Of a stretch of 64,000 nt of DNA, positions 40,345 through 50,830 are shown piece after piece; position 1 is the first letter of the stretch, and the number at the start of each line of letters is the position of its first letter. The translations under genes were made by a program, and so were the position numbers. Below the pieces are notes generated by a model. The model was not told where the DNA came from. It ran no database searches and was given only the letters and a program-made list of their open reading frames with translations. This DNA is from Prorocentrum cordatum. Lineage: Eukaryota; Sar; Dinophyceae; Prorocentrales; Prorocentraceae. The stretch covers positions 215,700 to 279,699 of the forward strand of contig CAUYUJ010008080.1 in NCBI GenBank assembly GCA_963575745.1, in the 5' to 3' direction.

Positions 40345-40662
40345 GCAGCCGCACACATGCACACACACAAACACACACACATATACATACACACACCACA
40401 CACACACACGCACGCACGCACGCACACGCACACGCACACGCACACGCACACGCACACGCACACGCACACGCACACGCACACGCACACGCACACGCACACA
40501 CGCACACGCACGCACACGCACACGCACACGCACACGCACACGCACACGCACACGCACACGCACACGCACACGCACACGCACACGCACACGCACACGCACA
40601 CGCACACGCACACGCACACGCACACGCACACGCACACGCACACGCACGCGCACACGCACATG

Positions 40663-40695
<33 letters not shown>

Positions 40696-41290
40696 ACACG
40701 CGCACAACGCGCACACGCGCACGCACACACACACGCACACACACACGCCACACGCACACACGCACACACGCACACACGCACACACGCACACACACACACG
40801 CACACACGCACACACGCACACACGCACACACGCACACGCACACACGCACGCACACGCGCACACACACACGCACACACGCACACACGCGCACGCACACACA
40901 CGCACACACGCACACACACGCACACGCACACACGCACACACGCACACACGCACACACGCACACACGCACACACGCACACACGCACACACGCACACACGCA
41001 CACACGCACACACGCACACACGCACACACGCACACACGCACACACGCACACACGCACACACGCACACACGCACACACGCACACACGCACACACGCACACA
41101 CGCACACACGAACACACGAACACACGAACACACGAACACACGAACACACGAACACACGAACACACGAACACACGAACACACGAACACACGACACACGAAC
41201 ACACGAACACACGAACACACGAACACACGAACACACGCACACACGAACACACGACACACACACACACACACACACGACACGCACACCACG
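40345..41290. repeat. CACACG satellite with period switching 6 to 8
   Basis: Three sub-blocks are visible. About 40400-40690 is mainly CACACG hexamers. About 40735-41107 is mainly ACACACGC octamers. About 41108-41250 is ACACACGA octamers, then CACACGAC. The hexamer frame gives Arg-Thr or Ala-His dipeptides, the octamer frame gives His-Thr-Arg mixtures, and the minus frames give Cys-Val-Arg, so every long ORF here is an artefact. Confidence 0.97.
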
Positions 41291-41327
41291 CAACACATGC
41301 GCGACACTAAGAGGCGCGGCATTTTCT

Positions 41328-42470
41328 CGACACCAAAGGGGGGGCGCAGGGGGTGGTCCCTCAGCGTGGTCCCCATGCGTGCCAGGGTCGGAAAGCGTGG
41401 CAGGCGTGCCACTTTGTCGCCGCAAGGGGGGTGCGCAGGGGGTGGTCCTTCAGCGCGGCCTCTATGCGTGCCAGGGTCGGACAGCGCGGACGGCGTGGCA
41501 CTTTCTGGACACCAAAGGGGGTGCGCAAGGGGTGGTCCCTCGGCGCTGGCTCTATGCGTGCCAGGGTCGGAAAGCGTGGCGGGCGCTGCATTTTCTCTAT
41601 ATGCCAGAGGGGGTGCGCAGAGAGAGTGGTCCCTCAGCGCGGCCCCCATGCGTGCCAGGGCCGGGAAGTGTGGCACGTGTAGCATTTCCTCCACACAAGA
41701 GGGGGTGCGCAGAGAGTGGTCCCTCAGCGCGTCCCCTTTGCGTGCCAGGGTCGGAAAGCGTGGCAGACATGGAACTTTGTCGCCACCAGAGGGGGTGCGC
41801 ATGGTCCCCCAGCGCGGCCTCTATGCGTGCCAGGGTCGGACAGCGTGGCAGGCGTTGCACTTTCTCGACACCAGAGGGGGTGCGCAGGGGGTGGTCCCTC
41901 AGCGCGGCCCCTATGCGTGCCAGGGTCGAAAAGCGTGGTATTCGTTGCACTTTGTCGTGCATGGGGATGGTCCCTCAGCGCGGCCTCTTTGCGCGCCAGG
42001 GTCGGACAGCGTGGCAGGCGTTGCACTTTCTCGACACCAGAGGGGGTGCGCAGGGGGTGGTCCCTCAGCGCGGCCCCTATGCCTGCCAGGGTCGGAAAGC
42101 GCGGCCAGTGTCACACTTTCTCGACACCAGAGGGGTGCGCAGGGGGTGGTCCCTCAGCGCGTCCCCTATGCCTGCCAGGGTCGGAAAGCGTGGCAGGCGT
42201 GGCACTTTGTCGCCACCAGAGGTGGTGCGGGGGGGTGGTCCCTCAGCGCGGCCCCCATGCGTGCCAGGGTCGGACAGCGTGGCAGGCGTGGCACTTACTC
42301 GACACCAGAGGGGGTGCGCAGGGGGTGGTCCCTCGGCGTGGCCCCTGTGCGTGCCAGGGCCGAAAAGCGCGGCAAGCGTAACACTTTCTCGACACCGGAG
42401 GGGGTGCGCAGGGGGGGGGGGGGGCGGTCCGCCACGGTGCGTGACAGGGCCGGACAGCGTGGCATGCATG
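41328..42470. repeat. 90-bp tandem repeat, about 13 units
   Basis: The anchor GCCAGGGTCGG recurs at about 41381, 41470, 41560, 41654, 41744, 41829, 41919, 41995, 42085, 42174, 42262, 42352 and 42441, mostly 88-90 bp apart. Each unit reads GGGGGTGCGCAGGGGGTGGT, CCCTCAGCGCGGCCCC, ATGCGTGCCAGGGTCGGAA, AGCGTGGCAGGCGTKGCAC, TTTSTCGACACCAGA. Because 90 is divisible by three, frames stay open on both strands (837- and 786-codon plus frames, 487-codon minus frame, each joined to the CACACG array). Confidence 0.95.
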
Positions 42471-42890
42471 GCGTCCAGAACTGTAGACACCTTGGCCCAG
42501 ACTGGCTCGAGTGCTGCAAGTGCTGTCTTGCCGCCCGCGCCGCTCATGCCGCCCAAATGTCCCATTGACGCACTGCCGCCTCCGTGTTTGAATCTCAAGA
42601 ATTCCATGGCTGACGCAGGTGTCGAAGTTAGCATTGTGACCTTGCGCAGTTGCGGGGCGGCAAACACATAATCCTTCCCCTTCGGGGAGGGGTTTACCCC
42701 TCCCCCTACCCCCTCCCCCTGGGCCTGGAGAGGGCGTTTCGCGGGTGGTTGGAGGGGTCTTTTTCGACTCCTGGGAGGGCCAAAATTCGACACCCCTCAC
42801 GAGGATTCTGGCCCCGACGGGGGGGGGAGAAAAATGCTCGCCCCATCTGTGATCGATCGCCCGACAGATGACCCAAAGATTCCTCCCAGA
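42471..42890. other. Spacer between satellites
   Basis: 42655-42735 can fold: CCCTTCGGGGAGGGG then TTTACCCCTCCCC. No gene recognised. Confidence 0.4.
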
Positions 42891-43100
42891 TCCCTCCCAA
42901 AGAGCCCCAAGAGGCCCCAAGAGGCCTCCAAGAGGCCCCCAAGATGCCCCCAAGAGGCCCCCAAGAGGCCCCAAGAGGCTCCCCCGAGGCACCCAAGACG
43001 CTCCTGGAAGCCCCTGGAGCCGCCAAGAGGCTTCCAAGACGCTCCAAACGGCCTCCAAGAGGCTCCCAAGAGGCCCGAAGAGGCTCCCCCAAGGCACCCA
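42890..43100. repeat. CCAAGAGGCCCC minisatellite
   Basis: About 12-bp units (GAGGCCCCAAGA, GAGGCCCCCAAG, GAGGCTCCCAAG) repeated some 17 times with single-base changes. Confidence 0.85.
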
Positions 43101-43104
43101 CGAG

Positions 43105-43527
43105 GAGCCCGAACGACTCACACCAGGACGAGGGCCCCGAACGACTCACACCACGAGGAGCCCGAACGACTCACACCAGGAGGAGGGGCCCGAACGACTC
43201 ACACCAGGACGAGGGGCCCGAACAACTCACACCACGAGAAGCCCGAACGACTCACACCAGGACGAAGAGCCCGAACGACTCACACCACGAAGAGCCCGAA
43301 CGACTCACACCAGGAAGAAGGGCCCGAACGACTCACACCAGGACGAGAGGCCCGAACGACTCGAACCACGAGGAGCCCGAACGGCTCACACCAGGACGAG
43401 GGGCCCGAACGACTCACACCACGAGGAGCCCGAACGACTCACACCAGGAAGAGGGGCCCGAAGGACTCACACAAGGACGATGGGGCCGAACGACTCACAC
43501 CACGAGGGGCCCCAACGACTCCCACCA
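43105..43527. repeat. 26-bp minisatellite CCCGAACGACTCACACCA
   Basis: Sixteen or so units of CCCGAACGACTCACACCA plus a variable GGACGAGGGG or CGAGGAG tail. The tail types alternate, so the higher-order period is about 53-54 bp. It directly follows the CCAAGAGGCCCC array and directly precedes a GTC array. Spacer-like regularity is absent, so this is not a CRISPR. Confidence 0.93.
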
Positions 43528-43570
<43 letters not shown>

Positions 43571-43705
43571 TCGTCGTCGTCGTCGTCGACGTCGTCGTCG
43601 TCGTCGTCGTCGTCGTCGTTGTGGTCGTCGTCGTCGTTGCGGTCGATATCGTCGTCGTCGTCGGGTGCGTCGTCGTTGTTAGGATCATCGCTGTGGTCGT
43701 CGTCT
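43527..43705. repeat. GTC trinucleotide array
   Basis: GTCGTCGTC triplets with GCC, TTC and GATATC interruptions over about 175 bp. Confidence 0.93.
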
Positions 43706-44100
43706 CCGCTAAATCCCTCTTGCCTCCCACCGCTTTCTCTCCCTCCTCCTCCGCCTCGTCCTTCTCCCGCTCCCACCACAAGGAGGATGTACAAGGAGGC
43801 GGGAGGAAGGAGGAACAGGGGAGATATGCGGGGGCAAGCGGACACACGCCTGAAAAACACGACTGTCGGCATGCTTCGCCAGAGTTGCTGTTTTGAGATG
43901 GGCTGGTGGGGATACGCGAAGCGTAAAGAATTTTCAAATTAAGTATGTGGGGTTCCTCGGTAGCGTCATTGACCGCGCCAGGGGGGGATTCTTCCACTCC
44001 TGTTATTCAAGCGGCGCCTCCCGCCAGTGAGAGGCTGGCCCAACGGGGGCGTGTAATTATCTTGCGGGGCCAAGACGAGCTCATCTTCCGAAGTGATGCA
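43706..44100. other. Spacer with a dispersed GCTGGTGGGGATAC motif
   Basis: At 43904-43940 GGCTGGTGGGGATACGCGAA then GCGTAAAGAATTTT is one of five copies of a short motif (see 46068, 53207, 57315, 58243). No gene seen. Confidence 0.45.
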
Positions 44101-44101
44101 T

Positions 44102-44200
44102 TCTCTCTCTCTCTCTTTCTCTCTCCCTCTCTCTGTCTCCGACTCTCTTCAATCTTCTCCCCTCCCAGCTCTTCCTCCTCCTCCGCCTCCTCCTCCTCCT
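44102..44200. repeat. CT-rich tract
   Basis: CTCTCTCTCTCTTTCTCTC then CTCCTCC words. Confidence 0.85.
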
Positions 44201-44204
44201 TCAC

Positions 44205-44412
44205 CTGTGGCGACGACGACGACGACGACTGCGAGACGACGACCAGCACGACAGCGAAACCGACGACGAGGACGACGAGGCCAGAACCGACGGCAACGAC
44301 GGAACCGACGACGACGACGACGACGAGAAAACCGCCGACGACGACGACGCCGAAACCGACGGCGACGACGAAACCGACGGCGACGACGCCGCCGACGACT
44401 ACGGCCGCCGAC
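44205..44412. repeat. GAC/CGA trinucleotide array with ACCGACG words
   Basis: GACGACGACG with AAACCGACGGCGACG variants over about 200 bp; creates Thr/Pro/Lys-rich and Arg-rich plus frames. Confidence 0.92.
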
Positions 44413-44800
44413 GACGCGACCGCGGGAGGCCGAGCGCCCGGACCGCCGCCCGCCGCGGAACTCCGCGGGGGCGGCAGGCGGCTTCTGGGCCTGGCCGCCC
44501 TCGGGCCAGGGGGCCTCGCTGCGGAGGGGGGGGGGAGGCCTCGCTGCAGGGGGGAGGCGGGGGAGGAGAGGGGAGGGGCGAGGGAGGGCTAGAGAGGTCT
44601 GGCGCTTTGGGCGAGATCCCACCAGCTCTCTGGGTGTAGAGGCTTTCACATGTTTTGGTCTTCTCGCTCTTTGCCTCTACCAGAACCCTTCGTTCCCCTG
44701 CTCGGGGGAGGGGTTGTTCACTGTTCCCTAGTAGTACACCCCCCCTCCCCCAGGCGACCGGCAGCCAACCAGGAACCATGAGGACACAATGCTCCCCCCC
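44413..44800. other. GC-rich spacer
   Basis: Short runs of G (44525-44535) and ordinary sequence; no gene recognised. Confidence 0.4.
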
Positions 44801-44802
44801 TC

Positions 44803-45115
44803 TCCATCCCTGTCAAAAAAATGATACAAAACGCACTCTGCCTCCAAATCTGGAGCAAGGTCGTGTGTCATGTTCGTGGGGCCCGCGAGCACTTGGTATT
44901 GCTTAAGAAAGGGACGGCGGGGGTGTCAGCATATTGCTTGCTGTGCGCAGGGCTACCATCCCTGTCAATAAAACAGCACAGCACCAAATGCACCTCGCGG
45001 CTAAATCTGGATCGTGCGCGGCCACCTCGCGAACACTGTCAAGTGGTTTTTGGCAAGGACGGCGGGGGTGGTGGTGTATGGCCTGCTGTGCGCAGGCCCC
45101 CCCAGACACAATGAT
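44803..45115. repeat. ~150-bp imperfect tandem duplication
   Basis: CCCTGTCAAAAAAATGATAC...CTCTGCCTCCAAATCTGGAGC (about 44808) is echoed by CCCTGTCAATAAAACAGCAC...CTCGCGGCTAAATCTGGATCG (about 44959). Each is followed by a GGACGGCGGGGGTG segment (about 44911, 45056) and TTGCTGTGCGCAGG (44938, 45083). Confidence 0.65.
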
Positions 45116-45189
45116 GGGCATTGGTTTTCGACAGTGATGTTGGGGCCCGACATGTTTCCCGATGTGTGCTGTCACGTGCGCAGGCGCAC

Positions 45190-45365
45190 CTGACACACTC
45201 TGCACGTGCCTCGAACGTGGCGCACCTGGTGCGGCTGGAGTATGCGGCACACCTGGCGCACGCGGAGCACGCGGCGCATCTGGCGCACCAGGCGTGCCTG
45301 GCACGCTCGGGCCCCAGGGGTGCCTGGCGCGCGTGGCGCGCCTGGCACGCGTGGCGCACCTCGCC
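45190..45365. repeat. Nonamer-type GGCGCACCTGGCGCACGCG repeat
   Basis: Nine-base words GGCGCACCT, GCACGCGGC, GGCGTGCCT, GGCGCGCCT alternate over 170 bp. Frames read Ala-His-Leu-type triads. Confidence 0.8.
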
Positions 45366-45745
45366 CCAGCGTCGCTCACATGACTTCGGTTTTGGTTCGC
45401 ACAAGCTGTCCATCCAAGGACGACCGCTGAACATGCTCAGGCTCGGTTGTTACTTATGAGTTGGGAGGGCGGGTGGGAGTGAGCTAGACGGCTTGCTATC
45501 TTTGGGGTGTCTTGACCCCTCCCCCTACTCTCTCCCCTGGGCCTGGGAAGGGGGGGGGGCGGAGGGGCTCTAGCGTCCAAGATGGCTCCAAGACGGTCTC
45601 AGAGAGCCCACCATGGCCTCCAACATTGTTCAAGATACCCCGGCAAACGTCCAATAGGCCTCAAGGCGGCCTCAAGACGGTTTCAAGTGCCCTCCGAGCC
45701 CTGACCCCCTTCAGCGGAAAATTACATGTTTTTTGCCTTCCGCCC
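45366..45745. other. Spacer with CCAAGACGG words
   Basis: 45580-45690 has degenerate CAAGACGGTCTC and CTCAAGACGG words related to the next array. A G run occurs near 45551. No gene recognised. Confidence 0.45.
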
Positions 45746-45749
45746 CTTT

Positions 45750-45965
45750 CGCTTCCGATGGGCTCTTGAGGCCCCAAGATGGCCCCAAGACAGCCCAAGA
45801 GAGCCCCAAGAGGGCCCCAAGAGGGCCCTTAGAGGCGCCCAAGAGCGCCGGCCCCAAGAGGCCCCCCAGACCCCCCAAATAGCCCCAAGAGGGCCCCATA
45901 GACGCCCAAAAGAGCCCCAAGAGGGCCTTAAATGGCTCTGCGAGGATACCAAAAGAGATCCAAGA
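45750..45965. repeat. CCCCAAGAGGGCC minisatellite
   Basis: CCCCAAGATGG, CCCAAGAGAG, CCCCAAGAGGGCC units of about 11-15 bp, the third locus of this family. Confidence 0.85.
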
Positions 45966-46110
45966 CGGCTCCAAGAGCCCTCCGGGAAGCACTTTCAAGG
46001 CGGTTGTTACACCGCGTGCTTCTACACTTCCCTGATCAAGGCAACTCGCTTGGCGATCAGTTTCTGGATGGGCCGGTGGGGGCACGCGAAGCGTCAAGAA
46101 TTGCAGCGTA
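45966..46110. other. Spacer with GCCGGTGGGGGCACGCGAAG motif
   Basis: At 46068-46098 a copy of the dispersed GCTGGTGGGG...GAAGCGTCAAGAATT motif. Nothing else. Confidence 0.4.
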
Positions 46111-46111
46111 C

Positions 46112-46235
46112 GGTTTTCGGCCGTTTTCGGACTCCGGGGGCCCTCGCGGGGGCTCCCAAACTTCCCAAAAACGGCCCAGGACGAAAAACCGTCCCTAGAA
46201 AAGTTGTCCGGACCTTCGTGGCCCACGCATCGACA
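46112..46235 (+). repeat. Dispersed J-family repeat
   Basis: GGGGGCCCTCGCGGGGGCTC, AACGGCCCAGGACGAAAAAC and CGTCCCTAGAAAAGTTGTCC follow the consensus order with changes. Confidence 0.62.
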
Positions 46236-46483
46236 AACGTGAAGCAGCCAGATGTCTAGGGAGGAAAAGGGAAGGACAAGGGAGAGGAGGGGAGGAAGGA
46301 TCTCGAGTATCGAGCTACCCGACGCAGCCGCTGAAAACATCACTGGTGGCTCTGCTACTTGGCCCTGCAAGGGAGCTCTGGCCACTTGCCCACCGCCGGC
46401 CTTTTGAGGTACTCTCGGCCGCGGGGCTTCAAATGCTCATCGCAGCGATCGCAAAGACCCCGCAAGTGCTGTTTGGCGGGGAG

Positions 46484-46592
46484 GAGGGGAGGACGGAGTG
46501 GAGGAGGGGGGAGGGGGGGGGAAAGGAGGGACGAGGAGGAGGAGGAGGAGGAGGAGGAGGAGGAGGAGGAGGAGGAGGAGGAGGAGGAGGAT
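46484..46592. repeat. GGA polypurine array
   Basis: GGGGAGGGGGGGGAAAGG then GGA triplets to 46590. Confidence 0.94.
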
Positions 46593-46839
46593 TTTTTTCA
46601 GCAGCGCACGTTGCAGCCCACGCGTTACCTCGAGGCAGGGCGAGCGCCAAGAGGCAACAATGGGTGCCCTCGCCTCGGCGAGAGCCGCTGTGGGGAGGGG
46701 GCTTCGCGAGTTCCTTACGGCGCGCCCACTATGGCCCCCTCCCCGCACGGATCGACCCTCGGCTCAGACACCAACAACAGGGCCACTGTCAACTGGACAA
46801 GACTTGGCCGCCGTTGAAAACATGATACGCTGTCTGGCA

Positions 46840-47870
46840 ACACGCCGACAGGGCACGAGGACCGCCGACCACACGGAGGGGAGACATCACCCCACGGCCG
46901 TGCGACAGGGGGACGAGGACAGCACGAGGCAGTGAAAAGGACGGCCAGCGGCACCTGCTCGTCGAAAATCCAAAGCCCGAGTTCCAGGGCTGGCTGCGCA
47001 ACCAGCACCGCCGAGCGAACATGCAGCAAAACCCCAGATCGAGCCTGCCGCGGGAGTCCATCTCACGCCAAGCCTAAGACTAATTACCAGCAGCTCGGAG
47101 GGCGACGGTCAGGGAGGACGAGAGTCTCCCCCGTGCCAAATCGCTTACTCACGGTACTGGAGGCGGCCCCCTGAACATCGGTCACCGCAGGGGAATACTC
47201 ACCCCACGGCCGTGCGACAGGGGGGCGAGGACAGCGCGGGGCAGTGAAAAGGACGGCCAGCTGTGCCTGCCCGACGGAATTCCAAGGCCCGAATTCCAAG
47301 GCTGGCTGCGTAACCAGCGCCGCCGAGCAGGACACAGCAAAACCCCAGATCGAACCCGCCACGTGAGCCCTTCTCACGCCAAGGTCGGGCCGAAATCTCA
47401 ACACGACAGGGCCACGGTCAGGGAGGGGCCTCCCCCGTGCCCAGCGCGCGACAGGACGCTAGATCGGCCCCCTGAGCAACGGTCACCGTAGGGGAGACAT
47501 CACCCCACAGCCGTGCGACAGGGGCGAAGACAGCACGTGGCAATGAAAAGGACGGCTGGCGGCGCCAGCACGACGGAGCTCCAAGGCCCGAGTTCTACGG
47601 CAGGCTACGTAACCCACGCCGCCGAGCAGAACGCAGCAAAACCCCAGATCGACCCTGCCACGCGAGTCCATTCACGCCAAGGTCGCAGAACGGCACGTCA
47701 GAAAGCAACGGTCAGGGAGGACAGGCCTTCCCCGTGCCCAAACGTGCTCACGAGGCCTGGGCGGACCCCAGAGCCGCGGCCACCGCAGGGGAGACGTCAC
47801 TCCACGGCCGCGCCCCAGGGGCGTGATCAGTACTAGACATCGAAAAAAACGGCCAGCGAGCCGCGGCGAT
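46840..47870. repeat. ~300-bp tandem repeat, 3.3 units
   Basis: Units begin GGGGAGACATCACCCCACGG at about 46878, 47190, 47491 and (partial) 47788, spacings about 311, 301 and 297 bp. Each carries GTGCGACAGGG, GCARTGAAAAGGACGGC, CGAGTTCCARGGCTGGCTGC, AGCAAAACCCCAGATCGA and YCACGCCAAG. By eye the units are 75-85% identical. No open frame is conserved across units. Confidence 0.92.
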
Positions 47871-48490
47871 CAATCGGGGCACGAGCGGGCTGCGCTCGCG
47901 CTCGCAGCAGCGAGCAGACGCTGGGCCACCGCCGCCCTGCGCTGCTCCCCCGCATCCCCCCCCCTCCGAAGCCGAGAAGGGGGGGGTCGACAGAGGGAGT
48001 GGGGACCTCCTCCTCCTCCTCCTCCTCCTCCTCCTCCTCCTCCCTCCACCAGGGCCCCACGGAGACCGTGACTCCTCCCCTCTTGGGGTGGGACCCTTCA
48101 GAAATCAATCGCCAGGCGCACCTGCGCCCCTGGGCCCCGACCTTGGGGAGAGGAGCACGCTGTTGGCGCAGCCCGCGGGCCTGGCCGCCACCGGTGTAGC
48201 GCTCGCACCGCAGGCAAATAAAAAACAAAACTGTTGTCGCTGGCATCGAGAAACAGCATTCTGTGCCCCAGAGCCGCAAAAGCAGGAGCATCCATGCCGC
48301 GAATCCCGACACCAGCGCCTCCTTTACGAAGGCCTGCTGCTGGCTCGTCGGTCGAGCGAGAGCCACGAAAGCAACGGCTGCGCTGCCGGAGCCTGCCAGT
48401 CCACGTCCAAGCATGCCGCGGTCCCTGCCCTTCGCTCGGCTGAGCATGCACTGGGATCCGCTTCGCGTTCGGACCTAGATCGAGGCGGGG
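47871..48490. other. Spacer with short TCC run
   Basis: A CTCCTCC run at 48007-48048 and otherwise unique sequence with no recognisable coding motif. Confidence 0.4.
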
Positions 48491-48496
48491 CCACAG

Positions 48497-48655
48497 GAGG
48501 AGGAGGAGGAGGAGGAGGAGGAGGAGGAGGAGGAGGAGGAGGAGGAGGAGGAAGGAGGAGGAGGAGAGGAGGAGGAGGAGGAGGAGGAGGAGAGGAGGAG
48601 GAGGAGGAGGAGGAGGAGGAGGAGGAGGAGGAGGAGGAGGAGGAGGAGGAGGAGC
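48497..48655. repeat. GGA polypurine array
   Basis: About 160 bp of GGA triplets at the 3-prime side of the LINE remnant (which reads on minus towards it). Confidence 0.96.
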
Positions 48656-48879
48656 TATGGCGCTATGGCGGACGCGCGGAACCCAGGTACTCGCCGTAGC
48701 CTGGCCGCCCTACCACAATCACCGACGGAGCGTCATTCCCGACTTTGGCGGGAGCCATCTCTCAAGTCGGCCAGCGCCTCCAAACCCTTTTTGGTCGGAG
48801 GCCTGCACTCGCTTTTCACATTGCGGGCTACGGCAACTGCAAAGCTGCCGCAGACCATGCAAAACGGCACCCCGTTCAA

Positions 48880-49510
48880 TTCAGACGAGGAGCGGGTCTC
48901 GTGGCAGTGGATGGCCGTGGGATGCACAGAGGGTCTTCAGCAGAGCAGACAATTGGCCCTGCTCCTCAAGACGCTCACGTCTGATTTGCGCACTGCTCGC
49001 GCCAGCGCGCGCGCGCTCATGTCCAACGCGCGCATGCTCAGTGTGCTCACGAGGGTACTGCGCAACAACTTCACGCTGGATGGCTAGGAGTCTCCGGATG
49101 ATGCCCCTGCAAAGCTTATCCTGGCCAAGCGCGATGGCCGCCAACTCCTCGGGGACCACCGCTCTACGGGCCATCTCCCCAGCACAGGCGTCGGCGGCTC
49201 CGTTCAGAAGCCGTTCAATCGACGCGAGACAGACGGCATTGACCTGGGGCCTGCGGGACGGCTCTTGGCCCAGCGGAGGTCAGACTCGCCTTGCCGAGCG
49301 TCGAGGACTCAAACATCTCAGACTTGGCCAGCAAAGCCCGTGGACGTCGGAAAGCTCGCACAAGTGTCGGATAATCACTGAACGCCAGGATGCGCCCGAA
49401 CGCATACTGACACACGTACATCAACGCGAGGGGTTCAGCTTTTGGGCTAGACCGTTCACCTCCCAAGGTCCCCGAGATGCCCCCGCCAATGTTGCCCAAT
49501 GTGGTGCCTA
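48880..49510 (-). pseudogene. LINE RNase H domain and tail
   Basis: Minus frames read SGTLGGERSSPKAEPLALMY, then FGRILAFSDYPTLVRAFRRP, then LLNGAADACAGEMARRAVVP. These match the P-x-A-E-x-x-A, S-D-x-x-x-V and G-N-x-x-A-D motifs of RNase H. The Glu of the second and Asp residues of the third and fourth catalytic positions are kept. The fall in similarity after about 48890 marks the likely end of the coding part, 230 bp before the GGA array. Confidence 0.8.
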
Positions 49511-49561
49511 ATCTGACGCAGGGCCACCCGCGCCGCCGTAGTCTTTCATCCTTAACGCGCA

Positions 49562-49605
49562 GATTCCCCGATCCGTAGATTCCCCCGATCCGTAGATTCC
49601 CCGAG
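49562..49605. repeat. 17-18 bp triplicate inside the LINE
   Basis: GATTCCCC(C)GATCCGTA occurs as three tandem copies. A small local expansion in the LINE remnant. Confidence 0.85.
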
Positions 49606-49789
49606 CGCCCCCTTGGCGGACAGGCAACCCTTCGCACGATCCCCAACCGGTAGCTTTCTCACCAACGATCGGCAGATGTCCAACCGTCCTTTCTGGAGGC
49701 ATAGGGCCCCGACGCCAGAGGGCAGGGCATTCGACGTCGCGAGCAGCTTGCGCGCGGAGGTGAGCTGTGCGCTCCACAAGTGGATCAGG

Positions 49790-50830
49790 GATGGAACGTT
49801 GCGCCTGCAGTTCCCAAGCCCGTGGAAAAAGGGGGTCTTGCAGACTTCCTCGCAGCGCGGGCATAAACCTATAACAGGAGCATAGTGTTCTTCTTCATCG
49901 CGCAGCCCCTGGTCAGTCCAGACACCAGCGGGGCAGAGATTCCAGAGCAAGGCCTGCCCCTCATAATCAAGTCTTTCCCCAACCCGAGTGATCCCCTGTT
50001 TGAGGGCAGCGAAGTCATTCCCCGAGGTGATTCCATTCCAATGGTAATGCCTGGCAGCCTGGTTCCAGACCAGGTCGCTGCAGGTGGCCTTGACAGGTCA
50101 CAGCAAAAGCAGGGGCCTCAATGTAGAGGTCGCTGTCGCTATTCTCTCGCAAATGCGCAGAGACAAGGGGTGCCAGCCCAGATCGAGCAAAACGACAATT
50201 GCGGCGATCGGCCCACGGGCCCGTTTCCAAACATGTGTCCTGGGGATGCTGAGGTACTCCTGGGAATCGCGGATCTTCTCCATATCAGTAAGGGATTTCC
50301 AAAGATTCACAAATCCAGATACCTGTTCACGCCGCAAACGACAAAAAACGGCGTCGTCTTTCTCAGCCCCGAAGACACTCATGATGGTGGCAGGGCAAGC
50401 TCCAGCATGCCTGTGCCCAGGGCCGACGCCAGCCTGCCCGCGCGCACTCTGGACTTGGGCCCCAGAGAGGCCAGCATTATTGCGACCCCATGTGCCTACA
50501 GCGAGCACGCCTGGCCTGTAGAGCTTGGACGATGCCTCGACCAGAGATGTCAAGTCGCGCGCGTTCTTCCCCCGAGCTGCAGCCTTCCACCGCCCAGCAC
50601 GGACAGCGACAGCAGTCCCTCTCCTTCCGGCTGTGGTGGCGGTGTCGAAGTCACGAGTGACATCCTCAACTCTCGCAGGGAGGCCTGCTGCTTTCAGACC
50701 ACTAGCCGCAGGAAGAGCGAGAGGCCGTCGGATCGCGACAGCCGCAGACTTACTAGACAAAACAAGTTCGGCTGCATCAACCGAATGGCCAAACTGAGCT
50801 GCTGCGGCAACATTATGCCGCATCGTCGAA
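49790..50830 (-). pseudogene. LINE post-RT segment with C-x2-C cluster
   Basis: The minus frame starting at 50823 has LVLSSKSAAVAIRRPLAL, ARVEDVTRDFDTATTAGRRG, SKLYRPGVLAVGTWGRNNAG, CPATIMSVFGAEKDDAVFCR and ARGPIAAIVVLLDLGWHPLS. The spacing fits the segment after the palm, with the S-K-S turn at its start. The next frame reads WNQAARHYHWNGITSGNDFA, then GLCPRCEEVCKTPFFHGLGN C, matching the C-x2-C...H...C cluster that follows RT in many LINEs. Confidence 0.8.

Noticed and set aside
39871-42671. Plus-strand open frames of 479, 837 and 786 codons, and minus frames up to 487 codons
   Set aside because: They run through the CACACG satellite and the 90-bp satellite, and are open in several frames on both strands. 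The peptide repeats follow the DNA period.
43105-43527. Possible CRISPR array
   Set aside because: The 26-bp units are directly adjacent with no unique spacers and there are no cas-like genes; this is a minisatellite in eukaryotic DNA.
46840-47870. Possible rDNA or 5S-type tandem gene repeat
   Set aside because: No conserved 5S, 5.8S or tRNA-like motif is recognisable in the 300-bp units.
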